A program made the position numbers and the translations under genes. The notes under the pieces are model-generated. The model made no database searches, had not been told where the DNA came from, and saw only the letters and a program-made list of their open reading frames with translations. A stretch of DNA of 64,000 nt from Roseiflexus sp. RS-1. GTDB taxonomy: Bacteria > Chloroflexota > Chloroflexia > Chloroflexales > Roseiflexaceae. The stretch is from positions 4,339,501-4,403,500 of the forward strand of contig NC_009523.1 of the NCBI RefSeq assembly GCF_000016665.1, read 5' to 3'. Within the stretch, counting starts at the first letter, position 1. Each line of letters starts with the position of its first letter. Shown piece after piece: positions 1-8,618 of the stretch.

Positions 1-427
1 CGGGACAGGTCTCCAACCGGCGGAACTCGATCGTCTTTTCAACGCCGAAGACGGCCTCTTCAAATGAGATCGACAACGTATAGCGCAGATCGGCGCCGCG
101 CTGCGGACCACGCTGCGATCCCCGCATCGTCCCGCCGAAGAAGGTTTCAAAGATCGAACTGAACGGGTCCGCACTGGAGAACGGATCAAACCCCGGCGCC
201 GCCGTAGGACCGGCGTGACCGAAGCGATCATACATGGACCGTTTCTCCGGGTCGGACAGCACCTCATACGCCTCGTTGATCTCCTTGAATTTCGCCTCCG
301 CGTCTGGCGCTTTATTGACATCGGGGTGATACTGGCGCGCCAGACGACGGAACGCCTTCTTGATCTCGTCCTGCGAGGCGTTGCGCTGAACGCCCAACAC
401 TTCATAGTAATCGCGCTTCACTGCCAT
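1..427 (-). CDS. dnaJ: DnaJ chaperone (N-terminal part, runs off the window)
   Basis: Hsp40 co-chaperone that stimulates the DnaK ATPase and hands over unfolded clients. Reading the minus strand from ATG at 427 gives a J domain beginning [18 protein letters not shown], with the HPD motif in [10 protein letters not shown] and the helix IV stretch [19 protein letters not shown] Gly/Phe-rich linker ([20 protein letters not shown]) follows, then the start of the client-binding domain. About 142 codons are present and the rest lies left of base 1. A GAGGCGG ribosome site precedes the start. It is the last gene of the hrcA-grpE-dnaK-dnaJ operon, 38 bases after dnaK. Whether the zinc-finger region is complete cannot be seen. 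Confidence 0.95.
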   Translation of the reverse strand, partial: MAVKRDYYEVLGVQRNASQDEIKKAFRRLARQYHPDVNKAPDAEAKFKEINEAYEVLSDPEKRSMYDRFGHAGPTAAPGFDPFSSADPFSSIFETFFGGTMRGSQRGPQRGADLRYTLSISFEEAVFGVEKTIEFRRLETCP

Positions 428-465
428 ATGCCGCCTCAGCAACGCTCAAGGGGTGTCCTGAGCGT

Positions 466-2304
466 TCAATGTGCACGACCCGCTTCCTCATCCTGATCGC
501 TGCGCGCAGCAGTCATTTGCGCCAGTTGCTGCAACGCAACCGTAAGTTCCGCCGTTCGATTACGTATCTCGTTCCTGTCGTCACCCTCGATCGCCAGGCG
601 CACCGCTGCAATCCGCTCCTGGATACGGACACGCACCGTCTCATCCGCCGTCTCACCAGCTTCGCGCAGTGCACGCTCGGCATTGTAGACAACGCTATCT
701 GCGGCATTGCGCGCCGCGATCAGGTCACGACGCTGCCGATCCTCTTCGGCGTACTGATCCGCCTCTGCGATCATCCGCTGAATCTCATCCTCTGAAAGAC
801 CAGACGAAGCGGTGATCGTAATATGCTGCGCAACTCCGGTTCGTTTATCAGTTGCTGAGACACTTAAGAGACCGTTCGCATCGATATCGAACGTCACCTC
901 AATCTGTGGTACGCCGCGCGGCGCTGGCGGGATGCCATCGAGCACGAAGCGACCGAGGGATTTATTGGCGCGCGCCTCGGCGCGCTCGCCCTGCAGCACA
1001 TGGATCTCGACGCTGCTCTGATTATCCGAAGCCGTTGAGAAAACCTGGCTCTTGCGAGTTGGAATAGTTGTATTCCGCTCGATCAGCGGCGTCATCACGC
1101 CGCCGAGCGTTTCGATGCCGAGTGTCAGCGGCGTCACATCGAGCAGCACCACGTTTCCGACCTCCCCCGCCAGAACACCCGCCTGAATTGCGGCGCCAAT
1201 CGCCACAACCTCGTCCGGATTCACACCCCGATGCGGCTCCCGGTTGAAGAAACGCCGCACCATCTCCTGCACTGCCGGCATGCGCGTCTGCCCGCCGACC
1301 AGCACCACCGCATCAATGTCGTTTGGGCGCACCCCGGCATCAACAAGCGCCTGACGCATGGGACCGATGGTGCGCTCGATCAGATCACCCGTCAACTGCT
1401 CCAGGCGAGCGCGGGTAAGCGTCAGGTTCAAGTGCCGCGGACCACTGGCGTCGGCGGTGATGAACGGCAGACTGATGTCGGTTTGCAACACCGTCGAGAG
1501 TTCCTGCTTGGCCTTTTCGGCAGCCTCCTTCAGGCGTTGCAGCGCCGTCCGATCGGTACGCAGATCGATACCGGTCTCTTTCTTGAACTCGGTCGCCATC
1601 CAATCCATGATCCGCTGATCGAAATCATCGCCGCCGAGGTGAGTATCGCCATTCGTTGCTCGCACCTCGAAGACGCCGTCACCGAGTTCAAGGATCGAGA
1701 TATCGAACGTCCCGCCGCCGAGATCGTAGACCGCAATCAGATGATTATGCCTGTTCTGATCGAGACCATACGCAAGCGCCGAAGCGGTCGGCTCATTAAT
1801 AATGCGCACCACATCCAGCCCGGCGATCCGACCGGCGTCGCGCGTCGCCTGACGTTGACTATCGTTGAAGTAGGCAGGAACCGTAATAACTGCCTGCGTC
1901 ACCGGTTCGCCGAGGTACGCCTCGGCGTCGGCTTTGAGTTTTTGCAGCACAAACGCCGAGATCTCCTGCGGGCTATAGTCGCGCCCGGCCAGATGCACCC
2001 AGGCATCGCCATTCGGCGCTTCCACCAGGCGATACGGCATCAGCGACCGGCTCTTCTGCACCGCCGGGTCGGACAGTTTGCGCCCGATGAACCGCTTGAC
2101 GGAAAAGATCGTATGCTCCGGGTTGACCACCGCCTGACGCCTGGCAACCTGCCCGACCAGGCGTTCACCCGCCTTATTGATCGCCACCACCGAAGGAGTA
2201 AGGCGGCTCCCCTCGGCATTGGCAATGACCACCGGTTCGCCGCCTTCCATCACCGCGACGACGGAGTTGGTCGTGCCAAGGTCGATGCCAATGATTTTAC
2301 CCAT
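466..2304 (-). CDS. dnaK: Molecular chaperone DnaK (Hsp70)
   Basis: ATP-dependent Hsp70 chaperone, 612 residues. The nucleotide-binding domain starts [18 protein letters not shown] and includes the phosphate loop [13 protein letters not shown] and the adenosine motif [14 protein letters not shown]. The linker [13 protein letters not shown] leads into the substrate-binding domain (about 390-500) and the helical lid. The C-terminus (QDEEAGRAH) is short. Its start overlaps the end of grpE by 8 bases, so the two are probably translationally coupled. With grpE and dnaJ on the same strand it forms the complete chaperone machine, controlled by HrcA through the CIRCE site upstream of hrcA. Confidence 0.98.
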   Translation of the reverse strand: MGKIIGIDLGTTNSVVAVMEGGEPVVIANAEGSRLTPSVVAINKAGERLVGQVARRQAVVNPEHTIFSVKRFIGRKLSDPAVQKSRSLMPYRLVEAPNGDAWVHLAGRDYSPQEISAFVLQKLKADAEAYLGEPVTQAVITVPAYFNDSQRQATRDAGRIAGLDVVRIINEPTASALAYGLDQNRHNHLIAVYDLGGGTFDISILELGDGVFEVRATNGDTHLGGDDFDQRIMDWMATEFKKETGIDLRTDRTALQRLKEAAEKAKQELSTVLQTDISLPFITADASGPRHLNLTLTRARLEQLTGDLIERTIGPMRQALVDAGVRPNDIDAVVLVGGQTRMPAVQEMVRRFFNREPHRGVNPDEVVAIGAAIQAGVLAGEVGNVVLLDVTPLTLGIETLGGVMTPLIERNTTIPTRKSQVFSTASDNQSSVEIHVLQGERAEARANKSLGRFVLDGIPPAPRGVPQIEVTFDIDANGLLSVSATDKRTGVAQHITITASSGLSEDEIQRMIAEADQYAEEDRQRRDLIAARNAADSVVYNAERALREAGETADETVRVRIQERIAAVRLAIEGDDRNEIRNRTAELTVALQQLAQMTAARSDQDEEAGRAH

Positions 2305-2911
2305 GCGGCGTCTCTGAGTCTGACGATTGCTTCTTCCCCTGGCTGACCTTCACCATCGCCGGGCGCAACACGCGGTCGCGCAGCAGATAACCGTGCTGCA
2401 ACTCGGCAATCACCCTGCCATCCTCGCCATCCTCCGACGGCTCATAGATAATTGCCTCGTGCCGGTTTGGATCGAACGGCTCCCCCACCGTCTGCATGCG
2501 GGAAACCCCCTCACTTTCAAGGATCGCCTGCAACTTCTGCGGAATGAGTTTGAACCCGCCATACCAGGGGGTTTCGGCAACCTCGGGCGTCACGCTTGCC
2601 ATCGCACGCTCGAGATCATCCATCACCGGCAACAGTTTAAGGAGCAGCGCAGCGCTGGCGCTGCGGATCAACTCGGCGCGTTCCTGGTCGGTGCGCCGCT
2701 TAAAGTTTTTATAATCCGCCACTGCACGCAACCAGTTGTCGCGCAGTTCGGCATTTTCACGCTCCAGTTCAGCAATCCGCGCCTGTAACGCCTCGACGCT
2801 CAGAGGCGCTGCGCCCTCTTCAACAGGAGCTGCAGGTGTCGTCGCCTCCTGACCGTCAGTCGTTGTTTCAGGCTGTTCTTCGTGCGGTCGTGGTTGCAAT
2901 TGTTCCGACAT
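2297..2911 (-). CDS. grpE: Nucleotide exchange factor GrpE
   Basis: ADP/ATP exchange factor for DnaK, 204 residues. It has an acidic, Gln/Thr-rich N-terminus, then the long dimerising coiled coil ([20 protein letters not shown], about 44-63, continuing through [15 protein letters not shown]). The C-terminal beta domain carries the family signature [12 protein letters not shown] and ends in [27 protein letters not shown] ribosome site lies just before the ATG. It sits 31 bases after hrcA and overlaps dnaK. Confidence 0.97.
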   Translation of the reverse strand: MSEQLQPRPHEEQPETTTDGQEATTPAAPVEEGAAPLSVEALQARIAELERENAELRDNWLRAVADYKNFKRRTDQERAELIRSASAALLLKLLPVMDDLERAMASVTPEVAETPWYGGFKLIPQKLQAILESEGVSRMQTVGEPFDPNRHEAIIYEPSEDGEDGRVIAELQHGYLLRDRVLRPAMVKVSQGKKQSSDSETPHG

Positions 2912-2942
2912 GCGGATCGACCTCCCCTCACAGGGTTAATAA

Positions 2943-4022
2943 TCAGGGTTCACTATTCAAGCGGTTTGCGCCCTCGATGCCGTAGAGTTCCGCCAGCAGA
3001 TCACTCATCACTGCCGAGATGTAGCGCACCGCTGAAATGGCGCGCGGGTACGCCATGCGTGTCGGACCGATCACACCGAGCACGCCGACGATCTCGCCGC
3101 CGCCATAGCGCGAGAGCACGACGCTATACTCACGCATTTCATCATAACTATGTTCGCCGCCGATCACCACCTGAACGCCGCTGCTGGAGAGCGCACGCGG
3201 TATCAGCGTCCCAAGCGCCCGACCGCTCTGCAGGATCTCGACCATCCGACGCACCCGCTCGACACGCGAGAACTCAGGCTGGTTCAGGATTTCGATCAAG
3301 CCATCGCTGTGTATATCACTGCTGATATGCTCGTTGAACTGATGCATCGCTTTCACGACCAGATCGAGCACCTGACAGACGAGTGCGTTGCCGCCGGGCG
3401 GTTCTTGCGCCCGTTCCTGCTTCAACACCTCCTCGATCCGCTCGACCGGCGCATCGCAGCAGCGTTCGTTGATCTGCGCAGCGCAGCGACTCAACTCCTC
3501 CTGCGTCATTGCCACATCGAGCGTCAGCGTTTGTTGCCGGATCGTGCCGTCGTGCAACACCAGCACCATAAGCGCCGTTGTCTCGTGGATCGCGATCAGC
3601 TCCAGATGCTTCAGGCGCGCCTGTTGTGCGCGCGGCGGCGTTACGACCGAGGCGTTCTGGGCAGTGCGCGCCAGCACTGCGCCCGCCAGCTGGATCCACT
3701 GATCGAGCTCGCTGCGCACCTGATAGAACTGGTGACGGATCGTGCGTTGCTCCGTCGCCGAAAGCGGCGTGCGATCCATCAGGTTCTCGACAAAATAACG
3801 GTACCCCGCATCGGTCGGCACGCGCCCGGCCGATGTGTGCAGATGCGTCAGATATCCGAGCTCTTCCAGCGCCGCCAGCTCATTTCGCACGGTCGCAGGC
3901 GATACATTGAGCCTGTATTTGCGCACCAGCAGATCCGATGCTACCGGTTGCGAACTCTCAATGAACTCCTGGATCGCCAGTTTCAGGATCAGCCGGCGGC
4001 GATCGGTCAGATCGGTCGTCAT
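2943..4022 (-). CDS. hrcA: Heat-inducible transcription repressor HrcA
   Basis: Repressor of class I heat-shock genes that binds CIRCE and needs GroEL for activity. The N-terminal winged helix reads [20 protein letters not shown], then [19 protein letters not shown] and [20 protein letters not shown], which are family signatures. The C-terminal GAF-like domain ends with [18 protein letters not shown] and [21 protein letters not shown] place the start at ATG 4022, because AGAGGAAC lies 6-8 bases upstream. The in-frame GTG at 4040 is less likely. Its own CIRCE operator about 165 bases upstream implies autoregulation of the whole operon. Confidence 0.97.
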   Translation of the reverse strand: MTTDLTDRRRLILKLAIQEFIESSQPVASDLLVRKYRLNVSPATVRNELAALEELGYLTHLHTSAGRVPTDAGYRYFVENLMDRTPLSATEQRTIRHQFYQVRSELDQWIQLAGAVLARTAQNASVVTPPRAQQARLKHLELIAIHETTALMVLVLHDGTIRQQTLTLDVAMTQEELSRCAAQINERCCDAPVERIEEVLKQERAQEPPGGNALVCQVLDLVVKAMHQFNEHISSDIHSDGLIEILNQPEFSRVERVRRMVEILQSGRALGTLIPRALSSSGVQVVIGGEHSYDEMREYSVVLSRYGGGEIVGVLGVIGPTRMAYPRAISAVRYISAVMSDLLAELYGIEGANRLNSEP

Positions 4023-4185
4023 AGACTGTTCCTCTGGCACATTCTATGCGGCAGAAGCCACGATGCGCCTTACATGATATCGTCAACGATTTGACGCTCC
4101 TGAGAGCCGCCTCTGACCGCTGCCTCGTGCATCCTTCTGCTCACTCCACGCTTACGTGACGCTTTCTCGCTCCATTGGAGGCATG

Positions 4186-4212
4186 TTAGCACTCTCGACT
4201 ATTGAGTGCTAG
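4186..4212. promoter_or_regulatory. CIRCE operator for HrcA
   Basis: TTAGCACTC (4186-4194), a 9-base spacer, then GAGTGCTAG (4204-4212). This matches the CIRCE consensus inverted repeat with N9 spacing, except for the last base of the right arm. It lies upstream of the minus-strand hrcA-grpE-dnaK-dnaJ operon, where HrcA would bind. Confidence 0.95.
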
Positions 4213-4230
4213 CGCTCCAGGCTAAACGAT

Positions 4231-4250
4231 TGGCGTGCCTTCGCACGCCA
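4231..4250. other. Perfect 8-bp hairpin near CIRCE
   Basis: TGGCGTGC, loop CTTC, then GCACGCCA. It lies 18 bases beyond CIRCE, outside any gene. No U-tract follows on either strand, so it is not a clear terminator. Its role is unknown. Confidence 0.45.
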
Positions 4251-4323
4251 TCGCGTGTTGTATTGTATCATACTTCCTGCTCGCTCTGCAACGATGGATC
4301 AACAGGTAAGTGTTCACATGTCT

Positions 4324-4386
4324 CCTGGGAGCGAGGGCATCTTGCCCTCGCAGGCGCGACGAGGGCGGGACGCCCTCGTTCCCAGG
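4324..4386. repeat. 63-bp palindromic intergenic element
   Basis: Ends are CCTGGGAGCGAGGGC and GCCCTCGTTCCCAGG, a 15-bp terminal inverted repeat with one mismatch. The interior is also partly self-complementary (GAGGGCATCTTGCCCTC). It looks like a REP/MITE-type element inserted between the CIRCE region and the next gene. Confidence 0.6.
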
Positions 4387-4434
4387 CGCGTATGTTACCT
4401 CAGGTGCGAACGGTTACATCAAGGAGAAATACGC

Positions 4435-4575
4435 TTGGAATCGCTCATTATCATTCTCGTCGCCGCAATTGCGGTGTACATCGTCTTCAAGATCGTGGTC
4501 GGCATTCTGCGCTTTATCATCTCACTGGCGATCATCGGCGTCGCTGTCTTTCTGCTGGTGCAGTTTCTTTCCTGA
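4435..4575 (+). CDS. 46-residue hydrophobic membrane protein
   Basis: A very small protein, MESLIIILVAAIAVYIVF through LVQFLS, that is almost entirely two hydrophobic segments (about 3-18 and 21-44) separated by a single Lys. I chose the TTG start because an AAGGAG ribosome site (4421-4426) sits 8 bases upstream. Longer in-frame starts would translate the palindromic repeat. No family is recognised. It resembles the many tiny single- or double-span membrane proteins of unknown role. It ends 16 bases before the promoter of the T-box operon. Confidence 0.55.
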   Translation: MESLIIILVAAIAVYIVFKIVVGILRFIISLAIIGVAVFLLVQFLS

Positions 4576-4591
4576 ACGAACAGCGCCGGAA

Positions 4592-4620
4592 TTGCACGTC
4601 ATCTGCAAGGCTGATATAAT
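4592..4620 (+). promoter_or_regulatory. Sigma-70-type promoter of the T-box/serS operon
   Basis: TTGCAC (4592-4597), 17-base spacer, TATAAT (4615-4620). This is an almost perfect housekeeping promoter. Transcription would start near 4627, exactly where the T-box leader fold begins. Confidence 0.85.
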
Positions 4621-4626
4621 AACGAC

Positions 4627-4846
4627 TGCGATGGAGACGACCCGGAGGAAGCCGGCAATCGGTGAGTCGCCGGTCGGTGCATGGCGATTGCAGCGCACCC
4701 ATTGAATCCCTCCTGAGTCGCACAGGTAAAGGTCGCCTGCCCTGATTGACGCCGGAAGCGCCTGGTATCGCGCGTCGCGGCGAATGAATGAAGGTGGCGC
4801 TACGGGGTGGAGAACTCCTCGTCCTTCGCGGACGCGGGGTTTTTTA
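4627..4846 (+). promoter_or_regulatory. T-box riboswitch leader (predicted tRNA-Ser sensing)
   Basis: The leader between the promoter and the first Nudix gene has T-box hallmarks. A Stem I-like region pairs GCGA (4628-4631) and GGAGG (4644-4648) with CCTCC and TCGC (4710-4720). It encloses a GGTGAG apical element in a CCGGC/GCCGG hairpin (4652-4673). A T-box core, AAGGTGGCGCTACGG, lies at 4791-4805, followed by a terminator hairpin. The TGGC bulge (4795-4798) would pair with GCCA, the acceptor end of a tRNA with discriminator G73, as in tRNA-Ser. serS lies in the same operon. The specifier codon is not settled: TCC near 4711-4713 is one candidate. Uncharged tRNA should favour the antiterminator. 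Confidence 0.82.
4815..4845 (+). terminator. Regulated intrinsic terminator of the T-box leader
   Basis: CTCCTCGTCC (4815-4824) pairs with GGACGCGGGG (4830-4839), with one mismatch and one G-T pair, around a TTCGC loop. Six T residues follow (4840-4845). The layout CTCGTCC...GGACG then T-tract is the classic T-box terminator arm. Confidence 0.85.
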
Positions 4847-4861
4847 TTGAACGACGGTGAT

Positions 4862-5350
4862 ATGCAACAACGCCTGGCAAACGCTGCGCTGACGCTGCTC
4901 TATCGCATCGCCCACGCAGCGCGCGATCTGCTCTGGAGCGTTGCGCGTCCTTCGCTCCTCGGCGTGCGTGCGCTTGTCCTGCGCGACAATGAGGTGCTGC
5001 TCGTGCGCCATCGCGGCGGCGCCACACCCTGGGGATTGCCCGGCGGCGCGGTCGATCCGCATGAGCGGCTGGAAGAGGCGGCACGACGCGAGGTCTATGA
5101 AGAATCGGGCGTGCCTGCCGAGTTTCAGCGCGTGCTCGGCGTGTACGACGCCTTTCGCTTCACCTTCGTCAATTACATTATTGTCTTCGTCTTCAAAGCG
5201 CAGGGCAATCCGACTGCACCGCGTTCAATCGAGATCGCTGACGCGCGCTTTTTTCCGCTCGATGCCCTGCCCGAGGGTATCGACCCCGGATCGCGCCGCC
5301 GGATCGAGGAATATCGGTCGGGCGCAGCCGGGATTTCAGCACTGTGGTAG
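4862..5350 (+). CDS. Nudix hydrolase
   Basis: Hydrolase of a nucleoside diphosphate linked to another moiety; substrate unknown. The Nudix box GX5EX7REUXEEXGU is complete in GAVDPHERLEEAARREVYEE followed by SGV (about residues 61-83). Start ATG 4862 is directly downstream of the T-box terminator. The longer in-frame start at 4784 would put coding sequence through the T-box core, so I reject it. About 162 residues, with a roughly 30-residue helical N-terminal extension. It is the first gene of a three-gene run with a second Nudix gene and serS, so its expression should follow serine-tRNA charging. Confidence 0.88.
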   Translation: MQQRLANAALTLLYRIAHAARDLLWSVARPSLLGVRALVLRDNEVLLVRHRGGATPWGLPGGAVDPHERLEEAARREVYEESGVPAEFQRVLGVYDAFRFTFVNYIIVFVFKAQGNPTAPRSIEIADARFFPLDALPEGIDPGSRRRIEEYRSGAAGISALW

Positions 5351-5386
5351 GATGCGATACGCTGTGGAAACCAATCTGGAGTGATT

Positions 5387-5878
5387 ATGCCTGCATATAC
5401 GCCTATTCTGGCAACGCTTGGCTATGTCATGTCGCCCGATGGTGCATCGGTGCTGATGGTGCACCGCAACGCCCGCCCGGATGATGTCCACTACGGCAAG
5501 TACAACGGTCTGGGCGGGAAACTGCACTCCCACGAGGATGTCGTGAGTGGCATGAAACGCGAGATCCGCGAGGAGGCCGGTATCGAGGCGGACGACCTGG
5601 TGCTGCGCGGCGTTCTCAACTGGCCCGGCTTCGGCAAAAACGAAGAGGATTGGTTTGCCTTCGTCTTCCGCATTGACCGCTGGAGCGGAACGCCGTTCAC
5701 CAGCAATCCCGAAGGCGACCTGGAGTGGGTGCCGGTTGCACGCCTGCACGAACTCAACCTGTGGGACAATGACCGCCTGTGGATCGATATGGTCTTCGCG
5801 CGTGATCATCGGACATTCTTCGGCGTCGCACCCTACAAGAACGGCAAAATGGTGTCGTGGAGCTACGTGCTGCTCTGA
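5387..5878 (+). CDS. MutT-like Nudix hydrolase (8-oxo-dGTPase type)
   Basis: 163-residue Nudix protein of the MutT/MTH1-like group. The Nudix box is GGKLHSHEDVVSGMKREIRE followed by EAGIE. The surrounding GKYNGLGGKL and FAFVFRIDRWSG match 8-oxo-purine nucleotide hydrolases. Start ATG 5387 has GGAG 8 bases upstream; the GTG at 5381 is an alternative. It lies 36 bases after the first Nudix gene and 12 before serS, in the T-box operon. Substrate is inferred from family resemblance only. Confidence 0.85.
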   Translation: MPAYTPILATLGYVMSPDGASVLMVHRNARPDDVHYGKYNGLGGKLHSHEDVVSGMKREIREEAGIEADDLVLRGVLNWPGFGKNEEDWFAFVFRIDRWSGTPFTSNPEGDLEWVPVARLHELNLWDNDRLWIDMVFARDHRTFFGVAPYKNGKMVSWSYVLL

Positions 5879-5890
5879 AAGGAATCGCCA

Positions 5891-7165
5891 ATGCTGGACA
5901 TTCGACTGATCCGTGAGCAACCCGATCTGGTTAAAGCGTCGCTCGGGCGAACCGGCGTCGATCCGGCGCAGGTCGATGCGGTGCTGGCATACGACGAGCA
6001 ACGCCGCGCGCTGCTGCGTGAGGTGGAACAACTCAAAGCGTTGCGGAATGCAGTCTCGAAAGAGATCGGCAAAATGAGCGATGCGGCCGCACGCGACGCG
6101 AAGATCGCCGAAATGCGCGCCGTCGGTGATCGCATTGCCGAACTGGACCGCGAACTTGCAGCGGTCGAAGAACAGCAGTACGCTGCGCTCATGGAACTGC
6201 GCAACCTGCCGCACCCCTCGGTTCCCGACGGACCCGACGAGACGTACAACGTGGTGATTGCGCAGGAAGGCGAACCGCGCACCTTCGATTTCACCCCCAA
6301 ACCGCACTGGGAACTGGGTGAGGCGCTCGACATCATCGACTTCGAGCGGGGCGTCAAACTGTCGGGATCGCGCTTCTACGTGCTCAAAGGACCGGGCGCC
6401 CGCCTGCAACGCGCTCTCATCCAGTGGATGCTCGACCTGCACGGCAAACAGGGATACGACGAGGTCTACACGCCGTTTGTGGTCAAAGAGCAGTGTATGT
6501 GGGGCGCACGTCAACTGCCCAAGTTCCGCGACAACCTCTACCGTGACGTGGAAGATGACCTGTGGCTGGTGCCAACTGCCGAGGTGCCGGTGACCAATCT
6601 GCACCGCGATGAAATCCTGGACGCCGACCAGTTGCCATTGCGCTATTGCGCGTACACCCCCTGCTTCCGTCGTGAGAAGATGAGCGCCGGGCGCGACGTG
6701 CGCGGTATCAAGCGCGGGCATCAGTTCGACAAGGTCGAAATGTACATGTTCGTTCGCCCGGAGACCAGTTACGATGAACTCGAAAAACTGCGCGCCGACG
6801 CCGAGGAAACCTGTCGCCTGCTGGGATTGCCCTTCCGCACCAAGGAACTCTGCACCGGCGACCTGGGGTTTGCCGCCACACGCACCTACGACATCGAAGT
6901 CTGGGCGCCGGGCCAGGGCGAGTGGCTCGAGGTCAGTTCCTGTTCAAACGTCGAAGCCTTTCAGGCGCGTGCAGCGAATATCCGCTACCGTCCGGAACCC
7001 GGCGCGCGCCCCGAGTATGTTCACACGCTGAATGGCTCAGGATTGGGCTTGCCGCGCACCCTCATCGCCATTCTCGAAAACTATCAGCAGGCGGACGGCA
7101 GCGTTGTCATCCCCGAGGTGCTGCGCCCGTACATGGGCGGTATCGAAGTCATTCGCCGGACATGA
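5891..7165 (+). CDS. serS: Seryl-tRNA synthetase
   Basis: Class II synthetase that charges tRNA-Ser, 424 residues. The N-terminal two-helix coiled-coil arm covers about 1-105 ([20 protein letters not shown]). Motif 2 is in [20 protein letters not shown], the serine pocket is in [11 protein letters not shown], and motif 3 is in [20 protein letters not shown]. Length and ending ([12 protein letters not shown]) are normal. An AAAGGAA ribosome site precedes the ATG. It is the third gene of the T-box operon, which provides the logic for a serine-specific T-box. Confidence 0.98.
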   Translation: MLDIRLIREQPDLVKASLGRTGVDPAQVDAVLAYDEQRRALLREVEQLKALRNAVSKEIGKMSDAAARDAKIAEMRAVGDRIAELDRELAAVEEQQYAALMELRNLPHPSVPDGPDETYNVVIAQEGEPRTFDFTPKPHWELGEALDIIDFERGVKLSGSRFYVLKGPGARLQRALIQWMLDLHGKQGYDEVYTPFVVKEQCMWGARQLPKFRDNLYRDVEDDLWLVPTAEVPVTNLHRDEILDADQLPLRYCAYTPCFRREKMSAGRDVRGIKRGHQFDKVEMYMFVRPETSYDELEKLRADAEETCRLLGLPFRTKELCTGDLGFAATRTYDIEVWAPGQGEWLEVSSCSNVEAFQARAANIRYRPEPGARPEYVHTLNGSGLGLPRTLIAILENYQQADGSVVIPEVLRPYMGGIEVIRRT

Positions 7166-7629
7166 CAAGAGTTGCCGGATACGAACAGGTGTGCTATTAT
7201 TTTGCATGCGATGACTTCGCTGCAAAAACGCACCGCCGGGGCGCCGGGCGCGCAGAGAATTTCAAACATATGCGCAGCGAAGCATGATGCGTTGGGGGGA
7301 CTCGCTGGGGCATTGTCCGCTGCGAACGCTGCGCCGCTGCGGTGACATGCCCTTTGTGCAGCGGACTCATGCGATGATCTGCCTGATAAGGGTAAAAGAT
7401 GCGGAGATTGCCGGGCATTTCTCTGAGGTGTAACGCGCAACACACCGCCGGGGCGCCGGGAGCGTAGGGCGAAAAGAAACAGATCCACGTCCGCTGCGCC
7501 GCTACGGTGCACCACGCAACACACCACAAATCCCTGCTCTCCACACCTCAGTGGTGAATCCACACGATGCAACGGCATCGTCCCGGGCAGGCTGGACGAA
7601 AGAACGCTGCTGGCAGCAGGAGGATCACA
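7166..7629. repeat. Gene-free stretch with degenerate GC-rich repeats
   Basis: Two copies of an ACCGCCGGGGCGCCGGG block (near 7230 and 7442) and two of CGCTGCGCCGCT followed by ACGGTG or GCGGTG (near 7327 and 7491). A similar block recurs near 28600. No convincing gene; frames here are short and interrupted. These are dispersed intergenic repeats. Confidence 0.6.
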
Positions 7630-8610
7630 GTGACACGTGTCGAAGAAAAGGTGCGACGCGGCTTCGATCTGATACGGCGCGCAGGGGACGACAGCGACCT
7701 GCTCGGTGCGGCGCTCCTGGCATTCCACAGCGCCCTGTCCGATCACCTGGACGCCGAGCTGCGCCGCAGCCCCTTGTTGAGCGATGCCGAGCGCGAGGCG
7801 ATTGACGAAGGAACCCTCGGATGGGCGACGCGCGCCATGCTGGCGCAGCGCGCCGGGCTGCTCACCGAAAAGCAGCGCGAGCGCGTGCTCGAAATCAACC
7901 GGGTGCGCGCCAGTTTCGCCCATGGCGAAGGGTTTGTCGGCAGCGCGCGCAGCGTCGCCGCCTATGGCGAATTCGTCGCCGACCTGTGTGGGCTGACGCA
8001 GCCCCGCACAGCGCCGTCTCAGCGAGCTACTGCGGCGCACCGCACGCCGACCGGCGGATCCGGGGAAGCGAGCGATGCGCCAACACGACCGGTGGCAGCG
8101 CCGACCGGCGCCTCCCGGCAGGCAGGCGATGCGCCAACACGACCGGTAGCAGCATCAGGATTCCGCGCACGCGCGGAAGAGCGAAAGGCACGCCAGGCAG
8201 GATGGTTGCCCGAACGCCAGTCGCTCCGTCTGGCGCTGGCAGCCCTGGCGGTGCTGGCACTCGTCTTCCTGGCGATCAGCGGGTTGCAGCACCTGCTGAC
8301 TCCATCGACCCCCTCAATTGCCGGAGCGCCGCCGACCGCCCTCTCGGCAGCGATCACCCTGCCGCCAACCAACACCCCTACGCCGAAGAAAGCGCGCATC
8401 GTCAACCTGCCGCCCGGCGGACCGGGATGGTTGCGCACGACGCCAAGTTTCCGCGCACCAACCCAACCGGTCCCGTTGAGCGAAGGGTTGGAAGTGACCC
8501 TGCTTGAACGCGCTCCGGTCGATGCGGAGGGAACACGCTGGCGCTTTGTGAGCGTCGGCGGGTACGACGGCTGGTGCCCGGAGCACAACCTGGCAATGGA
8601 TGGCGACTGA
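7630..8610 (+). CDS. Membrane protein with helical N-terminal domain and SH3-like C-terminal domain
   Basis: 326 residues from GTG 7630, chosen for the strong AGGAGG ribosome site 6 bases upstream. The N-terminal helical domain (about 1-125) reads DSDLLGAALLAFHSALSDHL and ends in VLEINRVRASFAHGEGFVGS. It recalls HEPN-like helical bundles, but I cannot assign it. A Thr/Ala/Pro linker contains a repeated segment, DAPTRPVAAPTGASRQAG. One transmembrane helix (LALAALAVLALVFLAISGL, about 203-221) follows, then a bacterial SH3-like domain (WLRTTPSFRAPTQPVPLSEG to WRFVSVGGYDGWCPEHNLA) that is probably outside the cell. It converges on fabF with an 8-base gap. The same SH3/TM design recurs in the secretion cluster kinase. 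Confidence 0.8.
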   Translation: MTRVEEKVRRGFDLIRRAGDDSDLLGAALLAFHSALSDHLDAELRRSPLLSDAEREAIDEGTLGWATRAMLAQRAGLLTEKQRERVLEINRVRASFAHGEGFVGSARSVAAYGEFVADLCGLTQPRTAPSQRATAAHRTPTGGSGEASDAPTRPVAAPTGASRQAGDAPTRPVAASGFRARAEERKARQAGWLPERQSLRLALAALAVLALVFLAISGLQHLLTPSTPSIAGAPPTALSAAITLPPTNTPTPKKARIVNLPPGGPGWLRTTPSFRAPTQPVPLSEGLEVTLLERAPVDAEGTRWRFVSVGGYDGWCPEHNLAMDGD

Positions 8611-8618
8611 CGACCGGC

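Noticed and set aside
1231-2346. 371-codon plus-strand frame opposite dnaK
   Set aside because: Antisense to a certain gene; composition mirrors dnaK and no ribosome site or family is seen.
4784-4861. Earlier start of the first Nudix protein
   Set aside because: It would translate the T-box core and the terminator hairpin.
7084-8040. 318-codon minus-strand frame across the serS 3' end and the repeat region
   Set aside because: It overlaps two supported plus-strand genes and translates the repeats.
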